Below, piece by piece: positions 9,131-18,000 of a stretch of DNA of 64,000 bases. The DNA comes from Nonomuraea candida (lineage in GTDB: Bacteria; Actinomycetota; Actinomycetes; Streptosporangiales; Streptosporangiaceae). The stretch covers positions 1 through 64,000 of the forward strand of contig NZ_JOAG01000046.1 in NCBI RefSeq assembly GCF_000725485.1. Direction: 5' to 3'. The translations under genes were made by a program, and so were the position numbers. How positions within the stretch are numbered: the stretch's first letter is position 1; every line of letters begins with the position of its first letter. Below the pieces are notes generated by a model, which was given only the letters and a program-made list of their open reading frames with translations, ran no database searches and was not told the origin of the DNA.

Positions 9131-9511
9131 ATGGTGACCAAGCAGTTCAGCGGCTTGTCCGACGAGGCTGACCTGAGGCGCGCGGACTCCCTGGCGCGGG
9201 AGATCTTCTCTGATGTCGCCAACAAGTGGGCGTTGCTCATCATCGAGGCTCTGGGTGAGCGCACCCTGCGCTTCAGCGAGCTGCGCAACGAGGTCGAGGG
9301 CATCAGCCACAAGATGCTCACCCAGAACCTGCGCATGCTGGAGCGCAACGGCCTGGCCGAGCGGAAGGTGCACCCGACCGTGCCGCCGCGGGTCGAGTAC
9401 ACCCTCACCGAGCCGGGCCAGGCCCTGCGTGCGACGGTCGATCTGATCTGCGGCTGGACCCACCAGTACTTCGGTCACATCGAGGGCGCCCGCCGCCGCT
9501 TCGACGCCTGA
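9131..9511 (+). CDS. HxlR-family winged-helix regulator
   Basis: A 126-residue DNA-binding protein of the HxlR (DUF24) family. Key segments are the N-terminal VANKWALLIIEALGERTLRF, the recognition region ELRNEVEGISHKMLTQNLR, and the wing LAERKVHPTVPPRVEYTLTE. Such proteins often sense electrophiles or oxidants through a Cys; here the only Cys is in the C-terminal helix (LICGWTH). It is transcribed away from the RidA gene, its likely target, across a 174-base gap. Confidence 0.92.
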   Translation: MVTKQFSGLSDEADLRRADSLAREIFSDVANKWALLIIEALGERTLRFSELRNEVEGISHKMLTQNLRMLERNGLAERKVHPTVPPRVEYTLTEPGQALRATVDLICGWTHQYFGHIEGARRRFDA

Positions 9512-9608
9512 CCGCGCGGAGCCCGCCTCACCGGGGTTTCGGTACGTCCTTCCCGGAGTCCGCACCGGCGACCGATTCGGCGGCCTTCACCGAGTCCGTA
9601 CGGGGCCC

Positions 9609-10436
9609 TTACCGAGTCCGTACGGCGACCGATTCGGCGGAGAGCGTGACCTCGACGGTGATGTGCGGATTGTCCGGCTGCGGAAGCCGGAGTCCGCGCG
9701 TGAACTCCTCGGCGTCCTCCGGCATCACCTTCGGCTGGACCGTGATCTTGACCTGGCCGGTCTCCTCATCCGCGTGCGCCGACGTGGTCGCCACCTCGGG
9801 ATGGCCCTGGAGCCCGGAGACGACCGTTTCCCGGGCCTGCTGGAGCTCGGCGGACGAGAATCCCTTGCCGCCGATCAGGGTGACCTCCAGGGGGAGGGTC
9901 CTGGCCAGCTCGATCGCGCGAGCCGGGACGGGCCCTTTGAAGCCGACGCGCAGCCCGCGCCGGTCGTCGGTGTACCTGACGCCGGAGATCTCGTCGGGGA
10001 ACTCCGCGTGCAGTTGGTCGATCACCTTGCCGTTGGACGACTGCGAGCCGAAGCGGTCGATGGCCTCGGCGTAGGAGATGCCCTCCGACCTGGCGACGGT
10101 CGCGAGGTCGGCCAGCTCGGCGTACGGAATGCCGTCGATCACCACGTCCGGATCGGTCACCGCGGGGTCGTAACCGTCGAAGTCGGTCGGCTTGGGCGAG
10201 GAGGTGGCGGCCATCCGTGCCGCGTAACGCCTGACGACCTCCTCCAGGGGCCGGCCCGACGCCGCCGCCTCCCGCTTGAGCCGCTCCAGGGTGGGCCGAT
10301 GCACGGTGGGCTGATCGGCCCGCGGCAACACGATCGTCTCGCTCCCGGCCGCCGTGCTCACCTGACCGGCGCCGGGCGGGCCGCAGCCGCATAACGCTGC
10401 GAGCACCGCGAGGACGGCCAAACGCGATCTCTTCAT
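9609..10436 (-). CDS. Putative lipoprotein of unknown function
   Basis: About 275 residues starting MKRSRLAVLAVLAALCGCG, a lipoprotein-type signal with possible lipobox LCGC. The mature part is acidic and helical at first (PTVHRPTLERLKREAAASGR), then carries GVRYTDDRRGLRVGFKGPVP and beta-rich segments with repeated V-x-V-x-V patterns (VKITVQPKVMP, ITVEVTLSAES), suggesting a small periplasm-facing alpha/beta domain. I do not recognise a family. The frame is open 23 codons upstream, but the signal peptide favours the inner ATG. The 3' end shows a duplicated segment and an in-frame stop (see findings). Confidence 0.65.
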   Translation of the reverse strand: MKRSRLAVLAVLAALCGCGPPGAGQVSTAAGSETIVLPRADQPTVHRPTLERLKREAAASGRPLEEVVRRYAARMAATSSPKPTDFDGYDPAVTDPDVVIDGIPYAELADLATVARSEGISYAEAIDRFGSQSSNGKVIDQLHAEFPDEISGVRYTDDRRGLRVGFKGPVPARAIELARTLPLEVTLIGGKGFSSAELQQARETVVSGLQGHPEVATTSAHADEETGQVKITVQPKVMPEDAEEFTRGLRLPQPDNPHITVEVTLSAESVAVRTR

Positions 10437-10601
10437 ACCTGAAGGACGCGCCACCATCCTGACCGGTTCATGGGAACCGGGCCCCTTCTTCCGGCCGGTC
10501 ACCACTCATACCTGCCCGGCAATGTCGGCTTCCGAATCCGTCATGGGAGATCTCCCGGCCGCACGCCGGGCCAATGCTCGAACGCCCCACCGCATTAACA
10601 G

Positions 10602-10634
10602 TGAGGCCACCGTGCGTGACGCGCGGTGGCCTCA
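10602..10634. terminator. Hairpin at the 3' end of the 2H phosphoesterase gene
   Basis: TGAGGCCACCG and its exact complement form an 11-bp stem around an 11-base loop. The minus-strand gene stop (10632-10634) lies inside the stem. A run of A/T bases (CATTAACA) flanks one side. Confidence 0.65.
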
Positions 10635-11297
10635 ACCATGGCTTGCCGATCGCCCCTGGAGGGCACCTGAGGTCCCGAAAGACGCCCGCTGGATGAGACG
10701 CCACCGGTAAACCTGCTCGTCGCGACTGATGTCGATCAGCGAGACGCGAGTCAGCACCGCGGGAAGCGCGGCCGCGTGCTTGTCGAGCACCGCGCGAATC
10801 GGCGCCAGCGGGATGCCACTGACCTGGGAGTAGGCGAGGCTCACATGAGGCCTGAAGCCCTCTTCGGCTTCGGGGACCCGGTCGGCGCCCCACACATCGG
10901 CGATACCGGCCCGCACAGCCCGCCGCACCGCATCGACCGCGGCTGACGGCCGAACGGGAAGATTGACGCCCTCAGGGTCCACCGCCGCAGGACCCAGCTT
11001 GACGGGCACCGGGCCGAGGCCGGCGACGCGGTCGCTCACCGCCGCGGCGACCTCCCGCACAGACTCCTCATCCACCTCGTCGGTGAAGCCGACGCCCTGC
11101 AGCGTCATGTGCAGCCATTCCAGCGGGATGGGGCCCAGAGCGCCGGTGGCCGCCAGCTCAGGCTGGATCTGCCGCGCGAACTCATGGATCACCGGCTGAT
11201 CCTCTACCAGGATGTGCCAGGTGAAATAGGATCTGCCCGGCCGCCAGCCTGGCCTCCACCACCAGTGGTCACGCGTCTGGTTCTCGTCCGCTGCCAA
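10632..11297 (-). CDS. 2'-5' RNA ligase family protein (2H phosphoesterase)
   Basis: A 221-residue protein with the two H-x-[T/S]-x signatures that define the 2H superfamily: HMTLQG in the first half and HVSLAY near the C-terminus. The family acts on 2',5' or cyclic phosphodiesters of RNA or nucleotides. The first ATG-initiated frame begins at 11369, well inside the neighbouring regulator. I prefer TTG at 11297, preceded by GGAG about 10 bases upstream, which gives a 29-base overlap with the regulator's 3' end and implies coupling. The role next to a lanthipeptide cluster is unclear. Confidence 0.75.
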   Translation of the reverse strand: MAADENQTRDHWWWRPGWRPGRSYFTWHILVEDQPVIHEFARQIQPELAATGALGPIPLEWLHMTLQGVGFTDEVDEESVREVAAAVSDRVAGLGPVPVKLGPAAVDPEGVNLPVRPSAAVDAVRRAVRAGIADVWGADRVPEAEEGFRPHVSLAYSQVSGIPLAPIRAVLDKHAAALPAVLTRVSLIDISRDEQVYRWRLIQRASFGTSGALQGRSASHG

Positions 11298-12807
11298 GGG
11301 CCCGCCTCTCCACGCGCATGGTCGTCGCTGCTTCGAACGCGCTGATCGCGTCGTTGATCCTTCTGCCATCCCTGCTGGCGCGCAAGGCCGGGCTCATTCT
11401 CGTGATGATTTCGGCGAGCTGCAGCAGCAGCGGCGCCGGCCTGGCGTCAGAGGGCGTGTCCAGCACCATGTCGAGCACAGTCAGGGCGGCTTCGGGCTCG
11501 CCTTGATCGACGTGCGCACGAACGATGTGGAGCTGCGTCATACGCTCGGTGCCGAGGTTGCGCTCCGGTGCCGGTCGGGCACGCGAAGCGGCGACGGAGC
11601 GTTCGGCCATCTCCAGGGCCACCCCGGGCCGACCCAGCACGAGGCAGGCATCGGCCCAGTAGCTGAGGGCCCGCTCGGGCGGACAGCTCAGCACCCCGCC
11701 CAGACATTGACGTTCCTGCGTGGGCGAGATGCCACGGGCCTGGGCGAGCGTTTCACGGGCGTCTCGGAGTCTTCCTGCCCGCGCGTAGTCGAGCGCCAGG
11801 GTGCTCGCGAGCATCACGTGGGTCTGCCCGCCGGCCCGGGCGGCGAAGAACGCCCCGCGCTCGGCATGCCGGATAGCAGCTTCGCAGTCGTTCGCCCAGT
11901 AGGCGGCCACCTGCCTGGTTTTGCAGATCCAGGCGCGGAGGGCGTCGTTGCCGGTCTCCTGCGCGAAGTACCAGGCGGTATGCGTGTGGGCGGCGGTCGC
12001 GTCCACACGGCCGAGGTCGGTACTGGCCCAGCCGAGTACGGTCATGGCCCAGCCCGCGATCGAATGGAGCTCCGTCCGGTAGCGCAGGGGCTGCCGTCCT
12101 TCGAGGAGGTGGAGAGCCTCGTCACGAATGCGCCGTACATCGGCGAGCAGCCTGGGCATCGGGATTTGCAGGTAGCTGTGCGCCGCCTGCTGCAGTTCGG
12201 CCTGGAGCCGGGAAAGGGTTTCCTCGCCGACGTTACTCTGCTCGGCCTGAGTCAGGATCTTCGAGGATTCTCGAGCATAGAGGGAAAGTTGCTGGGCGGG
12301 GTCCAGGACGCGGCGGTCCCGAAGGTCCATAAGTGATGGACGCGACACTTCGGGTGTGCCCGGGAATGGAGCGTTCTCGCATTTAGCGGGGCCGTGCGCC
12401 CGATGATTATCGTCGAGGGATCGGTAATCGATACGGTCGATCTCAGCCCTTTCATCTGCTTTGTAGAGCGCGTACTCGGTGTCGGTGAGCAGGCTCCGCG
12501 CATGAGCCTGATAGATGCGCGCGAGCACGTGCAGGCCAGTGACGCTGGGCCGGCGGCCACCCTTCGGCCAACGTTCGAACTCCAGGGTGCGAGACCTGAC
12601 CATGGGAGCGTCGCCCGCATCGAGCTCGTTCCAGCGGTCGGCGACGCCTTGAAGGCTCAGGTCGTGCGCCACCCGGAACGCTTCACGAGGCGATATTCCC
12701 GGATTGTCGATTTCCCACACAGCTGCGATATGTTCCCACGTCAATCCCCGCATTCGTAGCTGATGCGAGCGAAGCGCACGTTGCTGTCTCTTTGACGGGA
12801 TAGCCAT
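11269..12807 (-). CDS. XRE-type regulator with helical repeat domain
   Basis: A 512-residue protein. The N-terminal part has an atypical helix-turn-helix region (LRMRGLTWEHIAAVWEIDNP) followed by FERWPKGGRRPSVTGLHVLA, a pattern seen in actinomycete XRE regulators. The remaining roughly 350 residues are Ala/Leu-rich helices resembling TPR repeats. Such proteins are common cluster-linked regulators in Streptomyces and relatives. It is divergent from the lanthipeptide operon and is the best candidate for its controller. No enzyme motif is seen. Confidence 0.75.
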   Translation of the reverse strand: MAIPSKRQQRALRSHQLRMRGLTWEHIAAVWEIDNPGISPREAFRVAHDLSLQGVADRWNELDAGDAPMVRSRTLEFERWPKGGRRPSVTGLHVLARIYQAHARSLLTDTEYALYKADERAEIDRIDYRSLDDNHRAHGPAKCENAPFPGTPEVSRPSLMDLRDRRVLDPAQQLSLYARESSKILTQAEQSNVGEETLSRLQAELQQAAHSYLQIPMPRLLADVRRIRDEALHLLEGRQPLRYRTELHSIAGWAMTVLGWASTDLGRVDATAAHTHTAWYFAQETGNDALRAWICKTRQVAAYWANDCEAAIRHAERGAFFAARAGGQTHVMLASTLALDYARAGRLRDARETLAQARGISPTQERQCLGGVLSCPPERALSYWADACLVLGRPGVALEMAERSVAASRARPAPERNLGTERMTQLHIVRAHVDQGEPEAALTVLDMVLDTPSDARPAPLLLQLAEIITRMSPALRASRDGRRINDAISAFEAATTMRVERRALGSGREPDA

Positions 12808-13039
12808 GACTCACCCTTAGTCCTGAGCCGCCTTACCTCTCAAGGTAGCGCTTACGGACCTGCTGACGGCCAGCTGACTTCCGCCTCCGTATAGAGGCAT
12901 ATCCGCAGGTCAACCGCAATCTGCTGAGCTAACTTTTTCGGGTCTCTCTACACTTCGCATCTGGGCGTTTACTGACGTCAATCCTTACACCCGAATGCGG
13001 GAGCGGGCAGACGCTCCTCGAAAAGAGGATAGAGGCCCT
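12808..13039. promoter_or_regulatory. Divergent control region between regulator and lanthipeptide operon
   Basis: This stretch is noticeably more AT-rich than its surroundings and must hold the promoters for both directions. On the minus strand TTGACC and TATACG elements occur near 12890-12915, but with short spacing. A small inverted repeat ACCT-CTCA-AGGT lies at about 12835-12846, just upstream of the regulator start, and could be an autoregulatory operator. No element is certain. Confidence 0.4.
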
Positions 13040-13120
13040 ATGGTCCCTGACAACAACCCGCCCAACAGCGGCCTGCCAGCAGCGAACAGCCGGAACAGCG
13101 GCACCGTCGCGGCCGTCTAG
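13040..13120 (+). CDS. Candidate 26-residue leader peptide
   Basis: ATG at 13040 follows two GAGG boxes (13025 and 13032) and encodes MVPDNNPPNSGLPAANSRNS and six more residues. It is Asn/Pro-rich and has no Cys, so it is unlikely to be a lanthipeptide substrate. Its stop TAG shares the G with the GTG of the next small frame. The spacing and overlap argue for translation; the role, if any, would be translational coupling. Confidence 0.35.
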   Translation: MVPDNNPPNSGLPAANSRNSGTVAAV

Positions 13121-13308
13121 TGGACGCCCGAGTCGTGTACGTGGATGTGGCCGCGCGCCCGCTGCGCTCAGGAGAGCCTGCGAACGCAAGGCCAGCATCC
13201 CCGCAGGAACCACGCGCGGCGCTCGCCGCCCGGCTGGCGGGTTATGCGTCCGCCTCACATCCCCGGCGCCAATTTCCCCGTCCCCGCCCACTCAGGGGCC
13301 CGGCATGA
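13120..13308 (+). CDS. Candidate 62-residue small protein, coupled
   Basis: Starts at a GTG that overlaps the previous stop by one base (TAGTG) and ends in an ATGA overlap with the next frame. The product begins MDARVVYVDVAARPLRSGE and is Ala/Pro/Arg-rich with a basic tail. No family is recognised and high-GC frames open easily, so confidence is low. The precise overlaps on both sides are the main support. Confidence 0.3.
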   Translation: MDARVVYVDVAARPLRSGEPANARPASPQEPRAALAARLAGYASASHPRRQFPRPRPLRGPA

Positions 13309-13475
13309 ACCACATCTTCCTGGCCCTGCTCGACAGTCTCTTCCCCGGCACCAGCCAGCGTGGAGGCGCGCCGACACCGCCGCCAACCGACCACCGGCGT
13401 GTCCGTTGGACAGGGCTGCCCGGCCCCGCCACGGTGAACCCGCGCCGCGTCAAGCCCCTCCGCACAATCCACTGA
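13305..13475 (+). CDS. Candidate 56-residue small protein upstream of the methyltransferase
   Basis: ATG at 13305 opens MNHIFLALLDSLFPGTSQRG, a short amphipathic or hydrophobic start followed by a Pro/Arg-rich tail (TPPPTDHRRVRW). The stop lies 27 bases before the GTG of the FxLD methyltransferase. Short hydrophobic-then-basic peptides like this recur in actinomycete genomes but I cannot name this one. Confidence 0.4.
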   Translation: MNHIFLALLDSLFPGTSQRGGAPTPPPTDHRRVRWTGLPGPATVNPRRVKPLRTIH

Positions 13476-13502
13476 CCAGGACACATATCACAGGGAGATC
13501 GT

Positions 13503-14735
13503 GTGAACGACGAGAGCACCGACCAGGCACGGGCTGCCGAACTGAGGGACAAGCTGGCGGACGAGCTCGCCGCGGCGGGCCACATCCGGTCGGCTCAGGT
13601 CGACCAGGCGTTCCGCACCGTGCCCCGGCACGCGTTCGTGCCGGCCGACACCCCGCTGGAGGTCACCTACCAGGCCGACAGCGCGGTGGTGACCAAGCGG
13701 GACGAGAACGGCACGGCCATCTCGTCCGTCAGCGCCGCCTACGTCCAGGTCGCGATGACCGAGCAGGCCGGCCTGGAGCCGGGCATGCTGGTGCTGGAGA
13801 TCGGCTCGGGGGGCGTGAACGCGGCGATGATCGCCGAGATCGTCGGGCCGGACGGGCACGTCGTCAGCGTGGACATCGACCCGGAGGTGACCGCTCGCGC
13901 CTGCGAACTGCTGGCCGCCAACGGGTACGCGAGCCGGGTCACCGTCATGGAGGTCGATGCCGAGCACGAGATCCCCGGGTTCGAGCGGTTCAACGCGATC
14001 ATCGTGACGGTCGGCGCGTGGGACCTGTCTCCGGCCTGGCTGCGCCAGTTGGCCCCCAACGGCATGCTCGTGGTGCCGTTGCGGATGAACGGCGTCACCC
14101 GCTCCATCGCGTTCCGCGGCACGAACGACCACCTGACCAGCACGTCCGCCGTGGTGTGCGGGTTCGTCCCCATGCAGGGTGCCGGGCAGCACGTGGACAG
14201 GGAGTTCCGGCTCCGCGACCCTAACGGGCACACGGTCACCCTGCGGTTCGACGACGGGGCGCCCGACGAGCCCGCGCTGCTGGACGGCGTTCTGGCGGGC
14301 GAGCGGAGCGAGCTGTGGTCCGGCGTCACGATCGAGCACGGCGTGTCGTTCGCCGACCTGCACCTGTGGCTGGCGAGCTTCCTGCCCGGCTTCTGCAAGC
14401 TGGCCGCCGAGGAGGGGGCCGAACTCGCCCAGGAGCGCAAGACGTGGTTCCCGTTCGCCGGGGTGCGCGGTGACTCCTTCGCCTACCTGTCGGTGCGGCC
14501 CGCGCTGGAAGGCGCGGGCTCGGAGTTCGGCGCTCGCGCCTACGGGCCGCACGGCCTGGAGGCGGCGGCCGTGCTGGTCGAGCAGATCCGGGCGTGGGAC
14601 GAGCAGGCCCGCAACCGCGCCGAGCCCACGTTCGCCTACTGGCCGGCCGGCCACGCCCCCGCCCGTCTGCCCGAGGGCACGGCGAGGCTCAACAAGACCC
14701 ACGGTCTTGTCACGATCTCCTGGCCCACCGGCTGA
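13503..14735 (+). CDS. FxLD-system methyltransferase (PIMT-like)
   Basis: A 410-residue SAM-dependent enzyme related to protein-L-isoaspartate O-methyltransferase. In lanthipeptide systems, PIMT-like enzymes methylate a core aspartate, which then collapses to succinimide and isoaspartate. The PIMT-type segment (TAISSVSAAYVQVAMTEQ, about residues 71-88) precedes SAM motif I VLEIGSGG at 97-104, and motif II-like VVSVDIDPEV follows. The roughly 180-residue C-terminal extension (FADLHLWLASFLPGFCKLA ...) is typical of the FxLD subgroup and probably binds peptide. The start is GTG at 13503 with GGGAG upstream. The precursor gene follows after 51 bases. Confidence 0.92.
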   Translation: MNDESTDQARAAELRDKLADELAAAGHIRSAQVDQAFRTVPRHAFVPADTPLEVTYQADSAVVTKRDENGTAISSVSAAYVQVAMTEQAGLEPGMLVLEIGSGGVNAAMIAEIVGPDGHVVSVDIDPEVTARACELLAANGYASRVTVMEVDAEHEIPGFERFNAIIVTVGAWDLSPAWLRQLAPNGMLVVPLRMNGVTRSIAFRGTNDHLTSTSAVVCGFVPMQGAGQHVDREFRLRDPNGHTVTLRFDDGAPDEPALLDGVLAGERSELWSGVTIEHGVSFADLHLWLASFLPGFCKLAAEEGAELAQERKTWFPFAGVRGDSFAYLSVRPALEGAGSEFGARAYGPHGLEAAAVLVEQIRAWDEQARNRAEPTFAYWPAGHAPARLPEGTARLNKTHGLVTISWPTG

Positions 14736-14786
14736 CCGCCGCCGGGCCAGGATGCCCCACACCCAACCGATGAGGAGTGTGATCCG

Positions 14787-14987
14787 ATGGCTCCAACGAT
14801 GACCCTCGACGCGCCCGAGGTCCTGCACCATGCGGACGTCGTGGCCGACGACGAGTTCGAGCTGGACATGCGCGTCGTGGAGGCCACCACGCCGCTGATC
14901 AGGATGGAAGACTGCGACACCAGCGACGGGTGCGGCAACACGTGCAGCACCAGCGCGTGCACCACCAGCTCCAACGACCCTTCCTGA
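14787..14987 (+). CDS. FxLD family lanthipeptide precursor
   Basis: A 66-residue precursor peptide. The leader (residues 1 to about 32) carries the defining F-x-L-D motif FELD at 24-27. The core holds Cys 43, 49, 53 and 58 and thirteen Ser/Thr from position 34 on, in the cluster MEDCDTSDGCGNTCSTSACT. LanB would dehydrate Ser/Thr and LanC would couple them to the four Cys, allowing up to four thioether rings. Asp47-Gly48 is the sort of site at which a PIMT-like enzyme could form succinimide. GAGGAG at 14772-14777 is well placed. The processed N-terminus cannot be read; no GG or protease site is obvious. Confidence 0.93.
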   Translation: MAPTMTLDAPEVLHHADVVADDEFELDMRVVEATTPLIRMEDCDTSDGCGNTCSTSACTTSSNDPS

Positions 14988-15002
14988 ACCACTCTCTGCC
15001 GC

Positions 15003-15031
15003 CCGGCGCCCACACCCCGCGTGGGCGCCGG
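15003..15031 (+). terminator. Stem-loop between precursor and LanB genes
   Basis: CCGGCGCCCAC pairs perfectly with GTGGGCGCCGG across a 7-base loop, starting 16 bases after the precursor stop and ending 39 bases before the LanB ATG. Its place suggests partial termination or mRNA 3'-end protection, so that far more precursor than enzyme is made. Confidence 0.7.
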
Positions 15032-15069
15032 CGGCGCGGCTCACCACCGACCTCCGGAGAGGGATCACG

Positions 15070-18000
15070 ATGAGCGTCCCCCTGCGCTACCGGCACACCG
15101 GCCTGGTCATGGTGCGAGCGAGCACCGATCCGGGCGACCTGGAACTGCCGACATGCCTCGATCTGCGCGACCCCGCCTCCTTCCAGCAGGAAGGCCGGAC
15201 GTGGCTGGCGAAGGTGTGGGCGCGCGGCGAGGTGCGCGAGGCCCTGCAGATGGCCAGCCCCGACCTCGCCGTTCGCGTCGACGCCCTGCTCGACGCCGCC
15301 GTCCCGCCTGCCGGCGACGTGCGCCGCGCCGTCATGGCCACCGTCTCCTACCTGCTGCGCTGGCAGCGCCGCTCGACCCCGTTCGGGCTGTTCGCCGGAA
15401 TCACGACCGCGGCCGTCGGGCCCGCGAGAGCCGACATCGGCGCCCGGCACCGCGCGCACGCGCGGGTGAACGCCGACTGGATCACCCACCTCGCCGAGGA
15501 GATGGAGCGGCATCGCGGCCTGCGGCCGCGCCTGATGGTGATCGCCGACAGCTTCGGAATCGCCCGCGACGGCCGCTTCGTCGTCCCCGCACGGGCGCAC
15601 GGCGACGCCCGGCACCCCGGCCCGATCCGAGAGATGTCGATACGGCTGACCCGGCCCGTCCAGGCCGCGCTCGCCGCCGCGGCGACACCGATCCGGTTCG
15701 ATCGGCTCGCCACCGACCTGACCGCGTGCTTGCCCGGCGCTTCGCCGGAGAAGATCCTCGCCCTGCTGCACACGCTGGTGGACCAGCACATCCTGATCAC
15801 CAACCTGCGCCCGCCGATGACGGCCGCCGACCCGCTCCACCACCTGATCGGCGTGCTGCGCGAGGCGGGCGGCGCCGATCTGGCCGACCTCGCGCGGCTG
15901 CTGCGTCACCTCGAACACGTCCGCGACCTGCTGGCGCGGCACAACACCGCCGCTCCCGAGCGGGCCGCCGCGCTCCGCGCCGCCGCACGGGTGCAGATGG
16001 CCGCGCTCGCGCCGGGCGCCGGCCTGGCCACCGACATGGCGCTCGACGCGCGGATCGCCGTGCCCGACGTCGTGCTGCAGGAGGCCGCCCGCGCGGCCAC
16101 CGTCCTGCTGCGCCTGGCCACCGAGCCGTTCGGCCGCACGGCCTGGATGGACTACCACGCCCGGTTCCTGGCCCGGTACGGGCCCGGCGCCCTGGTCCCG
16201 GTGAAGGAGCTGGTCGCCGACTCGGGGCTCGGCTACCCCGGCGGTTACCTCGGCGCACCTCGCGCCCGGCCCACCTGGCGGACGATCATCGACCGGGACG
16301 CCACCCTCCTGGCCCTCATCCAGCAAGCCGCCCAGAGCGGAGCCGACGAGATCACGCTCACCGACGCGGACGTCACCGCGTTGACCGTGGGCGACCATGA
16401 CACCGTGGTGCTGCCCCACCGCATCGAGATCGGCGTCGCTGTGTCCGCGCCCTCCACGGAGGCGATCAACCGGGGGGAGTTCGGCCTGCGCATCACCGCC
16501 AACCCGCGCGCTCACACCAGCATGACCGGGCGGTTCGCGCACCTTCTGAACGACGGCGACCGCGCCCGGCTGGCCGGCTCCCATGCCGCCGGGGCCGACG
16601 CCGTGGTGGTGCAGCTGTCCTTCCCGCCCCGCCGCCCCCGCAACGAGAACCTCGCGCGGGTCCCGCCGCTCCTGCCCACCGTCGTCCACCTGGGCGAGCA
16701 CCCCGCCGGCGGCGGCGCGATCGGCGTCGAGGACCTGGCGGTCACCGCCGACTCCACCCACCTGCACCTGGTGCAGCGCTCCACCGGCCGGCGCGTCATC
16801 GCCCGGCTCCCGCACGCGCTGGACACCACCGTCCAGATCCCGCCGCTGGCCCGGTTCCTCGCCGAGGTCGCCGACGCCCGCGCCGCCGCCTACAAGCCGT
16901 TCAACTACGGCGCCGCCCGCACCCTGCCGCACCTGCCGCGCATCCGCTACCGGCGCACCGTCCTGGCACCCGCCCGATGGCTCCTCACCACCGCCGACGT
17001 CCCCGGCCCCAGCCACGGCTGGGACGCGGCCCTGAGCGCGTGGCGGTCGCGGTGGCGCACGCCGGCACGCGTCCTGCTCTGCCACGAGGACCTGCGTCTC
17101 CCGCTCGACCTCGATCAGCCGATGGACCGCGCCGTCCTCCAGACACGGCTGGAGCGGGCTGGGAAGGTCGAGCTGCAGGAAGACGACCCGGCGCACGGGC
17201 GGGGCTGGATCGGCCGACCGGCCGAGCTGCTGATCCCCATGACCGTGGTGAGCCCGTCGCGACGCAGCCTCCCTGTGATGGCGGCCCCCGGCGCTACCAC
17301 GCTGGTGTGCGCGCATCTGGTCGGCAACCCGGCCCGGTTCGACGACATCCTGGCCCGGCACCTGCCGCCGCTCGCCGACGAACTCGCCGACCTGCTCACG
17401 TCCTGGTGGGTGCGCCGGCACCGCGACATGATCCAGCCCGACGCCGACCAGTACCTCGCCGTGTACCTGCGTCTGGCCGACCCCGGCCGGTACGGGCCCG
17501 TCGCGGCACGCCTGGCCGCCTTCGCCGCCCGGCTGGACACGCTGGGCCTGCCCGCGCAGCTCGCCATCACCACCTGCCGCGAGCAGCCCGGCCGGTACGG
17601 CCAAGCCGCAGCGCTGACGGCGGCCGAGCAGGCGTTCACCGCCGACACCCAGGCCGCCATCACGCAGATCCGCGTGGCCGACGCCGCCCGGCTGCCCGGC
17701 CAGGCGCTGGCCGCCGCCTCCATGGCGCACCTCGCCGCCGCGTTCGCCCCCGGCCCTGTCGCCGGCTGGCGGGCGCTGGTCGGCTGCCTGGAGCGGCAGA
17801 CCGGCCCGCTGGATCGCACGCTGCGCGATCATGCGCTCCGCTGGGGCGACCCCGCCCACGACTACCGGACCGTGCGCGCCATCCCGGGCGGCGAAACCGT
17901 CGCCGCCGCCTGGCGCGCCCGCGACACGGCGCTGACCGCCTACCACCGCGCCCTCGCCGGGCAGCGCGACCCGGCCACCGTGCTGCGCACCCTGCTGCAC

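Noticed and set aside
12929..13291. 120-residue minus-strand frame opposite the micro-ORFs
   Set aside because: No good ribosome site, shadow-like composition, and it would run into the divergent promoter region.
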